Of a DNA stretch of 64,000 nucleotides, positions 16,359-24,342 are shown piece by piece. Under the pieces are notes generated by a model. It was not told the DNA's origin. It ran no database searches and saw only the letters and a list, made by a program, of their open reading frames with translations. Position 1 is the first letter of the stretch. Each line of letters begins with the position of its first letter. A program made the position numbers and the translations under genes. Source of the stretch: Streptomyces cinnabarinus (GTDB lineage: Bacteria; Actinomycetota; Actinomycetes; Streptomycetales; Streptomycetaceae); the NCBI RefSeq assembly GCF_027270315.1, contig NZ_CP114413.1, positions 5,580,001 to 5,644,000 on the forward strand, given 5' to 3'.

Positions 16359-17261
16359 CTAGTACGCCGAGCCGGACGCGCCCAGCGACCCCGTGGGGTG
16401 CCAGACCGTCTTGGTCTCCAGGAAGGCCGTCATGCGGTCGATGCCCGGGGTCTCGGAATAATCCACAGGCTGTGGACGAAGAACCCGCTTCAGGTTGTCC
16501 GCCGCCGCGATCTCCAGCTCCTTCGCCAGTACGTCGTCGGCGCCCGCGAGGTCGATGGCGTTGACGTCCTGGTGCGCGGCGAGGGGGGTGGCGATCTCCG
16601 CCGTACGGCCGGAGAGGACGTTGACCACACCGCCGGGCAGGTCGGAGGTGGCCAGCACCTCGCCCAGGGAGAGGGCCGGGAGCGGGGAGTTCTCGCTCGC
16701 GACCACGATCGCGGTGTTGCCGGTGGCGATCACCGGGGCGATCACCGAGACCAGGCCGAGGAAGGACGACTCCTGCGGGGCCAGCACGACGACCACGCCG
16801 GTCGGTTCGGGCGAGGAGAGGTTGAAGTAGGGTCCCGCGACCGGGTTTCCGCCGCCCACCACCTGGGCGATCTTGTCGGTCCAGCCGGCGTACCAGACCC
16901 AGCGGTCGATCGCCGCGTCCACCTGGGCGGCGGCCTTCGACTTCGACAGGCCCTCGGCGTCGGCCACTTCACGCACGAACTGCTCGCGGCGGCCCTCCAG
17001 CATCTCGGCGACGCGGTAGAGGATCTGGCCGCGGTTGTACGCCGTCGCCCCGGACCAGCCGCCGAACGCCTTGCGCGCGGCGACCACCGCGTCCCGGGCG
17101 TCCTTGCGGGAGGAGAGCGGCGCGTTGGCCAGCCAGTTGCCCTTGGAGTCGGTCACCTCGTACACCCGGCCGCTTTCGGAGCGGGGGAACTTGCCCCCGA
17201 CGTACAGCTTGTAGGTCTTGAAGACGGAGAGCCGCTCTGTCTTTTCGGTCTTGTCAGACAT
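16359..17261 (-). CDS. Shortened aldehyde dehydrogenase-family protein without catalytic centre
   Basis: A 300-residue protein that follows the NAD-binding half of the aldehyde dehydrogenase superfamily (KLYVGGKFPRSESGRVYEV, then VVAARKAFGGWSG, YRVAEMLEGRR and APVIATGNTAIVV). It then passes directly to a C-terminal-like ending (FLETKTVWHPTG). The GQxC catalytic cysteine segment and the ELGGK glutamate segment of normal 480-residue enzymes are absent, so catalysis is unlikely. Its start overlaps the stop of the full-length dehydrogenase by 8 bases, and both follow deoC, forming one operon. It may be a structural partner subunit of the full-length enzyme. The arrangement is, from memory, conserved in Streptomyces. 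Confidence 0.85.
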   Translation of the reverse strand: MSDKTEKTERLSVFKTYKLYVGGKFPRSESGRVYEVTDSKGNWLANAPLSSRKDARDAVVAARKAFGGWSGATAYNRGQILYRVAEMLEGRREQFVREVADAEGLSKSKAAAQVDAAIDRWVWYAGWTDKIAQVVGGGNPVAGPYFNLSSPEPTGVVVVLAPQESSFLGLVSVIAPVIATGNTAIVVASENSPLPALSLGEVLATSDLPGGVVNVLSGRTAEIATPLAAHQDVNAIDLAGADDVLAKELEIAAADNLKRVLRPQPVDYSETPGIDRMTAFLETKTVWHPTGSLGASGSAY

Positions 17262-18684
17262 CGAGGTACGCCTCCAGGCCGTGGCGGCCGCCCTCGCGGC
17301 CGAAGCCCGACTCCTTGTAGCCGCCGAACGGCGAGGTCGGGTCGAACTTGTTGAACGTGTTGGACCAGATCACGCCCGCGCGCAGCTTGCTCGCGACGGC
17401 CAGGATCCGCGACCCCTTCTCCGTCCAGACGCCCGCGGACAGGCCGTACTGGCTGTTGTTGGCCTTGGCGACGGCCTCGTCGGGCGTGCGGAAGGTGAGG
17501 ACGGACAGGACCGGGCCGAAGATCTCGTCCCGCGCGATCGTGTGCGCCTGGGTGACGTTGGTGAACAGCGTCGGGGCGAACCAGTAGCCGCTCTCGGGGA
17601 GTTCGCAGGCCGGCGACCAGCGCTCGCCGCCCTCCGCCTCGCCCTTCTCCACCAGCGAGGTGATCCGGGCCAGCTGCTCCTCGGAGTTGATCGCGCCGAT
17701 GTCGGTGTTCTTGTCCAGCGGGTCGCCGAGGCGGAGCGTGGACAGACGGCGCTTGAGGGAGTCCAGCAGCTCGTCCTGGATCGACTCCTGCACCAGCAGC
17801 CGGGAGCCCGCGCAGCAGACCTGGCCCTGGTTGAAGAAGATGCCGCTGACGATGCCCTCGACGGCCTGGTCGATCGGGGCGTCGTCGAAGACGATGTTGG
17901 CACCCTTGCCGCCCAGTTCGAGGGTGACCTTCTTACGGGTGCCCGCGACGGTCTTCGCGATCGCCTTGCCGACCGCGGTGGAGCCGGTGAAGGCCACCTT
18001 GTTCACGTCCGGGTGGGCCACCAGGGCAGCGCCCGTGTCGCCGTAGCCCGGAAGGATGTTGACGACACCCTTCGGCAGACCGGCCTGGCGGCAGATGTCC
18101 GCGAAGAACAGGGCGGACAGGGGCGTCGTCTCGGCGGGCTTGAGGACGACCGTGTTGCCGGTGGCGAGCGCCGGGGCGATCTTCCACGCCAGCATCAGCA
18201 GCGGGAAGTTCCACGGGATGACCTGACCGGCCACGCCCAGCGGCTTCGGGTCGGCACCGAAGCCCGCGTGGCCGAGCTTGTCGGCCCAGCCCGCGTAGTA
18301 GAAGAAGTGCGCGGCGACCAGGGGGAGGTCGGCGTCGCGGGTCTCCTTGATGGGCTTGCCGTTGTCGAGGGTTTCGAGGACGGCGAGCTCGCGCGAGCGC
18401 TCCTGGACGATCCGGGCGATGCGGAAGAGGTACTTCGCGCGCTCGGAGCCGGGCAGCGCCGACCACTTGGCGAAGGCTCTGCGGGCGGCCTGGACCGCCC
18501 GGTCGACGTCCGCCTCGCCCGCCTGGGCGATCTCGGACAGGACCTCCTCGCTGGACGGCGAGACGGTCTTGAAGACCTTGCCGTCGGCGGCCTCGGTGAA
18601 CTCGCCGTCGATGAACAGGCCGTAGGACGGGGCGATGTCGACGACCGAGCGGGACTCGGGCGCCGGGGCGTACTCAAAAGTCAT
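17254..18684 (-). CDS. NAD-dependent aldehyde dehydrogenase
   Basis: A complete 476-residue aldehyde dehydrogenase with the catalytic glutamate segment LELGGKGANIVFDDA and the catalytic cysteine segment FFNQGQVCCAGSRL. The NAD-binding signatures IPWNFPLLMLAWKIAPALATGN and FTGSTAVGK are also present. It lies 6 bp downstream of deoC. The operon context suggests oxidation of the acetaldehyde released by deoxyribose-phosphate aldolase, or of a related aldehyde from nucleoside breakdown. Transcription probably starts upstream of deoC, under the CTACGCGCGTAG palindrome. Enzyme class is certain; substrate is inferred from context. Confidence 0.92.
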   Translation of the reverse strand: MTFEYAPAPESRSVVDIAPSYGLFIDGEFTEAADGKVFKTVSPSSEEVLSEIAQAGEADVDRAVQAARRAFAKWSALPGSERAKYLFRIARIVQERSRELAVLETLDNGKPIKETRDADLPLVAAHFFYYAGWADKLGHAGFGADPKPLGVAGQVIPWNFPLLMLAWKIAPALATGNTVVLKPAETTPLSALFFADICRQAGLPKGVVNILPGYGDTGAALVAHPDVNKVAFTGSTAVGKAIAKTVAGTRKKVTLELGGKGANIVFDDAPIDQAVEGIVSGIFFNQGQVCCAGSRLLVQESIQDELLDSLKRRLSTLRLGDPLDKNTDIGAINSEEQLARITSLVEKGEAEGGERWSPACELPESGYWFAPTLFTNVTQAHTIARDEIFGPVLSVLTFRTPDEAVAKANNSQYGLSAGVWTEKGSRILAVASKLRAGVIWSNTFNKFDPTSPFGGYKESGFGREGGRHGLEAYLDV

Positions 18685-18690
18685 GATCGA

Positions 18691-19653
18691 TCAGTCCACC
18701 GTCACGTAGTCGGGGCCGGAGTAGCGGCCGGTGGCCAGCTTCTGACGCTGCATCAGCAGGTCGTTCAGCAGCGAGGAGGCGCCGAAGCGGAACCAGTGGT
18801 TGTCCAGCCAGTCCGCGCCGACGGTCTCGTTGACCAGGACGAGGAACTTGATCGCGTCCTTGGTCGTGCGGATGCCGCCGGCCGGCTTCACGCCGACCTG
18901 GACGCCGGTCTGGGCGCGGAAGTCGCGCACGGCCTCCAGCATCAGCAGGGTGTTGGCGGGGGTGGCGTTGACCGCGACCTTGCCCGTCGACGTCTTGATG
19001 AAGTCGGCGCCCGCCAGCATGCCGAGCCAGCTCGCGCGGCGGATGTTGTCGTACGTCGACAGCTCGCCGGTCTCGAAGATGACCTTCAGGCGGGCGCTCG
19101 TGCCGCAGGCCTCCCGGACGGCGACGATCTCGTCGTAGACCTTCAGGTACTTCCCCGCGAGGAACGCCCCGCGGTCGATGACCATGTCGATCTCGTCGGC
19201 ACCCGCGGCGACGGCGTCGCGGACGTCCGCCAGCTTCACGTCCAGGGCGGCGCGGCCGGCCGGGAACGCGGTGGCGACGGAGGCGACCTTCACGCCGGAA
19301 CCGGCGACGGTCTCCTTGGCGACGGCCACCATGTCGGGGTAGACGCAGACCGCGGCGGTGGTGGGCGTGGTGCGGTCGGTCGGGTCGGGGCGGACCGCCT
19401 TGGCGCCGAGCGCCCGGACCTTGCCCGGGGTGTCCGCGCCTTCCAGCGTCGTCAGGTCGACCATCGAGATGGCGAGGTCGATGGCGTACGCCTTGGCGGT
19501 CGTCTTGATGGAACGGGTGCCGAGGGAGGCGGCGCGCGCCTCCAGGCCGACCGCGTCGACGCCGGGCAGCCCGTGGAGGAAGCGGCGCAGCGAGGTGTCC
19601 GACGACGTCACGTCCGAGAGGACACTTGCTGCGGTGGGTGCATTGGTGGGCAT
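18691..19653 (-). CDS. deoC: Deoxyribose-phosphate aldolase
   Basis: A 320-residue class I aldolase that splits 2-deoxyribose 5-phosphate into acetaldehyde and glyceraldehyde 3-phosphate in deoxynucleoside catabolism. The Schiff-base lysine is in GADFIKTSTGK and the conserved VGVKPAGGIRTTKDA segment supplies the second active-site lysine. VIDRGAFLAGKYLKVYDEI is also typical. ATG 19653 (MPTNAPTAASVLSDV) is preferred over the longer upstream frame, whose first residues are low-complexity and unlike the family. It is the first gene of an operon with two aldehyde dehydrogenase genes. A 12-bp palindrome identical to that in front of the purine nucleoside phosphorylase gene lies 20 bp upstream of the start codon. 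Confidence 0.95.
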   Translation of the reverse strand: MPTNAPTAASVLSDVTSSDTSLRRFLHGLPGVDAVGLEARAASLGTRSIKTTAKAYAIDLAISMVDLTTLEGADTPGKVRALGAKAVRPDPTDRTTPTTAAVCVYPDMVAVAKETVAGSGVKVASVATAFPAGRAALDVKLADVRDAVAAGADEIDMVIDRGAFLAGKYLKVYDEIVAVREACGTSARLKVIFETGELSTYDNIRRASWLGMLAGADFIKTSTGKVAVNATPANTLLMLEAVRDFRAQTGVQVGVKPAGGIRTTKDAIKFLVLVNETVGADWLDNHWFRFGASSLLNDLLMQRQKLATGRYSGPDYVTVD

Positions 19654-19672
19654 GGTCACCAGACGAGCATAT

Positions 19673-19684
19673 CTACGCGCGTAG
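19673..19684. promoter_or_regulatory. Palindromic operator CTACGCGCGTAG upstream of deoC
   Basis: A perfect 12-bp palindrome 20-31 bp upstream of the deoC start. The same sequence occurs upstream of the purine nucleoside phosphorylase gene (25193-25204), which points to one regulator controlling both nucleoside-catabolic operons. Confidence 0.65.
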
Positions 19685-19778
19685 CGGCTGTACACCCCCA
19701 GGTGCTCATCTTCGGAGTCGGCGCCGCGAATGAGCGGGGGTGGAGGTGCCCGGTGGGGCGTCGGGCACAATCGGGGCC

Positions 19779-20474
19779 ATGACGACCCCGGAACACCCCT
19801 CATCAGCGCCGCAGGTTCCTCCGGACAGGGACCGGGTGTATCGCTCGCCGCTCGGCATCGTGGGTGGCGTGCTGCTGCTGGGCATCGTGGTGTGGCTGGG
19901 GATCGACGCGCTGGTCCAGGGGTCCGGACGGACGCCGTGGCTGGCGCTGGCGTCGCTGATTCTCCTGGTTCCTTTGGTGGTCGCGTTCACCTTGCGACCG
20001 GCCGTCTTCGCCAACGAGGAGCGGCTGCGGATCCGGAATCCGCTCCGGGTGATCGTGCTGCCGTGGGGCGAGGTGGCTTCTCTTCGGTCCGGCTACTCCA
20101 ATGAGGTCGTCGCGAAGTCCGGGGGGAAGTTCCAGCTGTGGGCGATCCCCGTCTCGCTGCGGGCGCGGAAGAAGGCGGCTCGGCGGCAGGCGCGGGCCGA
20201 GGCGGAGCGGCGTGGTGGTGGCCGGGGTGGTCGTGGTGCGGGCGGTGGGGGGCTCGGGCTCGGGGGGTTCGGGAGCGTCGGCGGCTCCGGTGACGCCGAC
20301 GGGCCCGTGCGGGCCGAGACCGACAAGGTCATGGACGATCTGCGGCAACTGATGGAGGCGGGGGAGAAGGCGGAGTCCGCGCAGGGGGAGGTCACGGTGC
20401 GGTGGGCCTATGAGCTGATTGGGCCTGCGGTGGCGGGGGCGGTTCTGCTGGTGATTCTGCTGGTGGTGGGCTGA
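19779..20474 (+). CDS. PH-domain membrane protein
   Basis: A 231-residue membrane protein. Two transmembrane helices lie near the N-terminus (SPLGIVGGVLLLGIVVWLGI and WLALASLILLVPLVVAFTL). They are followed by a bacterial PH-like domain (ERLRIRNPLRVIVLPWGEVASL), a basic and glycine-rich stretch, and a C-terminal helix (AVAGAVLLVILLVVG). ATG 19779 is chosen because the upstream extension is not conserved-looking and a -10-like CACAAT lies 7 nt before it, consistent with a leaderless transcript. The next gene also ends in a PH-like segment, so the two may act together at the membrane. No specific function is known to me. Confidence 0.8.
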   Translation: MTTPEHPSSAPQVPPDRDRVYRSPLGIVGGVLLLGIVVWLGIDALVQGSGRTPWLALASLILLVPLVVAFTLRPAVFANEERLRIRNPLRVIVLPWGEVASLRSGYSNEVVAKSGGKFQLWAIPVSLRARKKAARRQARAEAERRGGGRGGRGAGGGGLGLGGFGSVGGSGDADGPVRAETDKVMDDLRQLMEAGEKAESAQGEVTVRWAYELIGPAVAGAVLLVILLVVG

Positions 20475-20738
20475 GCGGGTGCCGGGTGCCGGGTGCCGGG
20501 TGCCGGGCCGGTGAAGGTTGTCGGGTGCAGGTGCAGGTGCAGGTGCAGGTGCGGGTGCGCTGTGGCTGGTCGCGCAGTTCCCCGCGCCCCTGAAGGGCCG
20601 CCTTCGGCGGCCTTCGGGGTGTAGCGGTGGGCCGCCCCAGGCTCCCCAAGGCTCCCCTCCGCGTGCTCCGGAAGGCTCGCCTTTCGCCGTCTTCGGGGCC
20701 GGTGCAACCAACCGCGGCGTTTGTTCGTCTGGCTAGCG
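20475..20738. repeat. Tandem microrepeats and a dispersed Streptomyces repeat in an intergenic gap
   Basis: This 264-bp gap holds four copies of GGGTGCC (20477-20504), then four GGTGCA and two GGTGCG units (20524-20559). Next comes a dispersed element whose core GTTCCCCGCGCCCCTGAAGG (20577-20596) recurs at 34085-34104. A GCCGCC-TTC-GGCGGC hairpin follows directly. No gene is evident. Confidence 0.75.
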
Positions 20739-22346
20739 ATGAGTACTGATGTTCGGCCGCCGTTGCCTCGGCCGCTGTCCGGGTCCGCTGTGCCTGAGGG
20801 GGCGCGTGCCTGGGACGGGGAGTCGGGGCGGTGTTGGGCTGCGGTGTTGCCGCCTCGATGGGTGCCGGTTCGGGGGTACGGGCGGTTCGACGAGCTGGTG
20901 ACCCTGGGGGCCGTCGCGGTCACCTTCCCGCTGGGCTCCGCCGGTGTGGAGCCGTATCTCGCCGCTCTGCTGCCGCTTCAGCTGCTGTGGGTGCTGGTGC
21001 GGCCGGAGGTGGTGCGGGTCGCCGCGCCGGGGCTCGTCGTCGCGGTGGCCGTGGACTCCGTCGGGTGGCCGGGACTGCTCGGGGCCGGGGTGTTCGGTGG
21101 GGTCTGTCTGGGGCTCGCCGAGCTGCGGCTGTGGGTGCGCCGGCGCCAGCGGGAGTGCGCTCTGGCCGCCTCCGAGGGGGTCACGGCTCCGGTGCCGGGG
21201 GCGGAGTCGCCGTTGCGGCGGGGCGTGCTGCTCGGGGTGGCCGGGCTGGCGTCGGTCATCGGCGGGGGACTGCTGGCCGGAGCCGACGGAGCCACGGCAG
21301 CCGTCGGCTACCTGCTGGCCGGGCTCGGGCTCACCCTTCTCGTCTCCGGCGCGCTCGGGCGGTACCGCGCCCACCGGCTGCACTCGGCGCCCGCCCCGGT
21401 GCTGCGCGTGCTGATCCGGGACGACGCGGCGGCGCGGACCGAGGTGTTCGCCGCGGACGACGTGGACGCGCTCCGGCCCCTGTTCGTCGTCTCAGTGATG
21501 CCGGTGCAGTCCGACGAGGAGGAACCCGACCAGGACGACAGCGACCAGGACGACAGCGACGAGGGGGACAGCGACGAGGGGGTCGACGACCTTCTTGAGC
21601 GGCTCGACGACGACGCGCCGGGTCCCCTCCGCGAAGCCGTGCTCTACGGCGTCCCCTACGACGGTGCCGAGGTCGTGATCGTCAGCGCCGACGAGGACCT
21701 GGACGAGGAACCCGTCGTGGAGCGGTCCAGCGGGCCGGTGCGGCCGGTGCGCAAGTGGGCGGTGCGGGGTGCCGACGGGACCGCGGGCGACGTGACGATC
21801 CCCGCCCAGCCCGTGCTGCGCTGGCGCGCCGGATGGCTGGACCTGGTGGCGGCGCTGCTGCTCGCTCAGTGGGGTGTCTGGCTGGCGTGGGGCGCGTTCA
21901 CCGATGCCGGGACCGCGCTGTGGGAGCAGATCCTGGTGGGCGTGCTCGGTGTGTTCGGCGCGGCCCGGGTGCCGGTGAAGCTGGCATGGCGGATCACCGC
22001 CGACCGAACCGGGCTGTGGATCAACGGGCTGTTCAGGATCACCCACATCCCCTGGGACGACTTCCGCTCGGCCCGCCATCAGTCCCTGGAACTGAAGCTG
22101 CGCCGGCGCGGAGGCCCGTCCTGGGCCGTCGCCGCCCCCGGCTGGAAGTGGCTGGAGCGACGGCGCGGGCTGACCCACCCCTACGACCGGCTGGCCGCCG
22201 AGCTGACCGCGCTGGGCGCCGACCCCGCCCTGCGGCCGACCGGTGACAGCGTCGCGCGCGAGCGGGGCCGGGTGGTGTGGCCGTGGGCCCTGGTGCTCGC
22301 GGCCGGCTGGGTGGCGGCGCTGGTCGTGCTGCGGGCGGGGCTGTAG
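20739..22346 (+). CDS. Large multi-pass membrane protein with C-terminal PH-like segment
   Basis: A 535-residue membrane protein of unknown function. Hydrophobic helices cluster in two blocks: about residues 45-200 (for example LVTLGAVAVTFPLGSAGV and LLGVAGLASVIGGGLLAG) and about 370-430, with a last helix at the C-terminus (WPWALVLAAGWVAALVVL). A strongly acidic soluble stretch near residues 255-290 is made of DQDDSD/DEGDSD-type repeats. The region around ITADRTGLWINGLFRITHIPWDDF resembles the PH-like fold of the preceding gene. ATG 20739 (MSTDVRPP) is preferred to an upstream TTG. It ends against a convergent terminator. I cannot assign a role. Confidence 0.75.
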   Translation: MSTDVRPPLPRPLSGSAVPEGARAWDGESGRCWAAVLPPRWVPVRGYGRFDELVTLGAVAVTFPLGSAGVEPYLAALLPLQLLWVLVRPEVVRVAAPGLVVAVAVDSVGWPGLLGAGVFGGVCLGLAELRLWVRRRQRECALAASEGVTAPVPGAESPLRRGVLLGVAGLASVIGGGLLAGADGATAAVGYLLAGLGLTLLVSGALGRYRAHRLHSAPAPVLRVLIRDDAAARTEVFAADDVDALRPLFVVSVMPVQSDEEEPDQDDSDQDDSDEGDSDEGVDDLLERLDDDAPGPLREAVLYGVPYDGAEVVIVSADEDLDEEPVVERSSGPVRPVRKWAVRGADGTAGDVTIPAQPVLRWRAGWLDLVAALLLAQWGVWLAWGAFTDAGTALWEQILVGVLGVFGAARVPVKLAWRITADRTGLWINGLFRITHIPWDDFRSARHQSLELKLRRRGGPSWAVAAPGWKWLERRRGLTHPYDRLAAELTALGADPALRPTGDSVARERGRVVWPWALVLAAGWVAALVVLRAGL

Positions 22347-22417
22347 GGGCCGTTCCGTCGCTGTTGAGGCCGTCCGATTGCGGCGCGGGGACGCGAGAGA
22401 CCGTGCGGTCCCCCGAG

Positions 22418-22464
22418 AACGTCAGAGGCCGTCCGGCGAATCGAGCCGGACGGCCTCTGACGTT
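22418..22464. terminator. Bidirectional terminator, 20-bp perfect stem
   Basis: The arm at 22418-22437 is perfectly complementary to 22445-22464, with a 7-nt loop (GAATCGA), between the convergent membrane-protein and phosphomutase genes. Confidence 0.85.
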
Positions 22465-22501
22465 ACGGCGCGGTCGGCCCTGTCGGGCTGTCCCGTACGG
22501 G

Positions 22502-24133
22502 TCAGATGCCGGCCGCGGTCGACAGGTCCCGCTTGATGGCCGCCAGCAGGTCCGTGGCCTTGGCGTGGGCCGCCGGGAGCGCGGAGTGGCCGGCGACCGG
22601 GACGACGACCTCCAGGTAGCACTTCAGCTTCGGCTCCGTGCCGCTGGGGCGGACGATGACACGGGCGCCGTCCAGGGTGTAGCGCAGCCCGTCGGTGGGC
22701 GGCAGCTTGTCCGTGCCCCGGGTGAGGTCCTCGGCGCGCGTGATGGACAGGCCCGCCAGCTCGGTCGGCGGCTGCTCGCGCAGCCTGCGCATGGCGTCCG
22801 CGATGACGGACAGCTCCTCGACCCGGACCGAGAGCTGGTCGGTGGCGTGCAGCCCGTGCTCCACGGCGAGGTCGTCGAGGAGGTCCAGGAGCGTACGGCC
22901 CTGCTCCTTCAGCTCGGAGGCGAGCTCCGTGATGAGGAGGGCGGCGGTGATGCCGTCCTTGTCGCGTACGCCGTCCGGGTCCACGCAGTAGCCGAGGGCC
23001 TCCTCGTAGCCGTAGCGCAGGCCGTCCACGCGGGCGATCCACTTGAAGCCGGTGAGGGTCTCCTCGTACGGCAGGTTCGCCTTCTCGGCGATCCGGCCGA
23101 GGAGGGAGGAGGAGACGATGGACTCGGCGAACGTGCCGGTCGCGCCGCGGCGGACGAGGTGCGCGGCGAGCAGGGCGCCGACCTCGTCGCCGCGCAGCAT
23201 CCGCCAGGCGCCGCCGTCCTTGACGGCCACGGCGCAGCGGTCGGCGTCCGGGTCGTTGGCGATGACGAGGTCCGGGTCGGTCTCGCGGGCCTTGGCGAAG
23301 GCGAGGTCCATCGCGCCGGGCTCTTCCGGGTTGGGGAAGGCGACGGTGGGGAAGTCCGGGTCGGGTTCGGCCTGCTCGGCGACGAGCGCGGGCTCCGGGA
23401 AGCCGGCGCGGGCGAACGCGGCGAGGAGGACGTCCTTGCCGACGCCGTGCATGGCCGTGTAGACCGTGCGGGCGGTGCGGGGGGAGTCCGCGGCCAGTAC
23501 GGCGTCCGTGCGGGCGAGGTAGGCGTCGAGGACGGAGTCGTCCAGGGTCTCCCAGCCGGTGGTGGGGCGGGGGACGGTGGTGAGGGAGCCGATGGCGTCG
23601 ATCTCGGCGGCGATCCCGGCGTCGGCGGGGGGCACGATCTGGGAGCCGTCGCCGAGGTAGACCTTGTAGCCGTTGTCCCGGGGCGGGTTGTGGCTGGCGG
23701 TGACCTCGACTCCGGCGACCGCGCCGAGGTGCCTTATGGCGTAGGCGAGGACAGGGGTGGGGAGGGGGCGCGGGAGGACTGCGGCGCGGAGGCCGGCGCC
23801 GGTCATCACGGCGGCGGTGTCGTTGGCGAAGTCCTCCGACTTGTGGCGGGCGTCGTAGCCGATGACCACGAGGCCGCCGTCCTGGCCCTGCTTCTTCAGG
23901 TACGCGGCGAGGCCGGCGGCGGCGCGGATGACGACGGTGCGGTTCATGCGCATCGGGCCCGCGCCGATCTCGCCTCGCAGGCCCGCGGTGCCGAACTGGA
24001 GGGTGCCGCCGAAGCGTGCGGTGAGCTCGGCGTGGTCCTCGGCGTCGATCAGCTTGGCGAGTTCGTCACGGGTGTCCGTGTCGGGGTCCTCGGCCAGCCA
24101 CGCCTTGGCCCGGGCGATGAGATCGTCGTGCAC
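22502..24133 (-). CDS. Phospho-sugar mutase (phosphoglucomutase/phosphomannomutase family)
   Basis: A 543-residue alpha-D-phosphohexomutase. The phosphorylated active-site serine is in TASHNPP (S147), the metal loop is NDPDADR, and the C-terminal phosphate-binding segment is VRPSGTEPKLKCYLEV. The start is a GTG (MHDDLIARAKAWLAEDP). It would interconvert sugar 1- and 6-phosphates; next to deoC and a nucleoside phosphorylase, a role on (deoxy)ribose 1-phosphate (phosphopentomutase-like) is also sensible. The 209-bp gap to the upstream phosphorylase gene contains a palindromic repeat element, so co-transcription is uncertain. Substrate cannot be decided from sequence alone. Confidence 0.9.
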   Translation of the reverse strand: MHDDLIARAKAWLAEDPDTDTRDELAKLIDAEDHAELTARFGGTLQFGTAGLRGEIGAGPMRMNRTVVIRAAAGLAAYLKKQGQDGGLVVIGYDARHKSEDFANDTAAVMTGAGLRAAVLPRPLPTPVLAYAIRHLGAVAGVEVTASHNPPRDNGYKVYLGDGSQIVPPADAGIAAEIDAIGSLTTVPRPTTGWETLDDSVLDAYLARTDAVLAADSPRTARTVYTAMHGVGKDVLLAAFARAGFPEPALVAEQAEPDPDFPTVAFPNPEEPGAMDLAFAKARETDPDLVIANDPDADRCAVAVKDGGAWRMLRGDEVGALLAAHLVRRGATGTFAESIVSSSLLGRIAEKANLPYEETLTGFKWIARVDGLRYGYEEALGYCVDPDGVRDKDGITAALLITELASELKEQGRTLLDLLDDLAVEHGLHATDQLSVRVEELSVIADAMRRLREQPPTELAGLSITRAEDLTRGTDKLPPTDGLRYTLDGARVIVRPSGTEPKLKCYLEVVVPVAGHSALPAAHAKATDLLAAIKRDLSTAAGI

Positions 24134-24172
24134 GGTCGGTCAACCTCTCGGTGTGTTCGAGTGAGTTTCGTC

Positions 24173-24314
24173 CGCCCCCGCCGCCCCTGCCCATTCCCGT
24201 CCCCTGGGGGCTGCCGCCCCCAGCCCCCCGCGCTGAACACCAGCCTCTCCGGCGTTTGAGGAGCGGGGTCCGGGGCGGAGCCCCGGGATGGGACGGGCAG
24301 GCGCGGCGGGGGCG
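24173..24314. repeat. 142-bp palindromic intergenic repeat element
   Basis: Outer arms 24173-24192 and 24295-24314 are inverted copies differing at one of 20 positions. Inside are two further hairpins: CTGGGGGC/GCCCCCAG near 24204-24222 and CGGGG/CCCCG near 24264-24285. The GGGGGCTGCCGCCCCCAG and TTTGAGGAGCGGGGTCC parts look like widely dispersed Streptomyces intergenic repeats. It fills most of the gap between the phosphorylase and phosphomutase genes and may also end transcription. Confidence 0.7.
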
Positions 24315-24342
24315 AGGAAAAGCTTCTGCCGGACTACCGGAG

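Noticed and set aside
16250..16360. Attachment site or tRNA marking island integration
   Set aside because: No tRNA, integrase or direct repeat was seen at the junction; only a terminator hairpin.
17218..19782. 854-codon plus-strand frame over the deoC/aldehyde dehydrogenase operon
   Set aside because: Antisense artefact. The opposite strand encodes three recognisable enzymes in coupled order.
20524..20559. CRISPR-like array
   Set aside because: The units are 6 bp and contiguous without spacers; this is a microsatellite.
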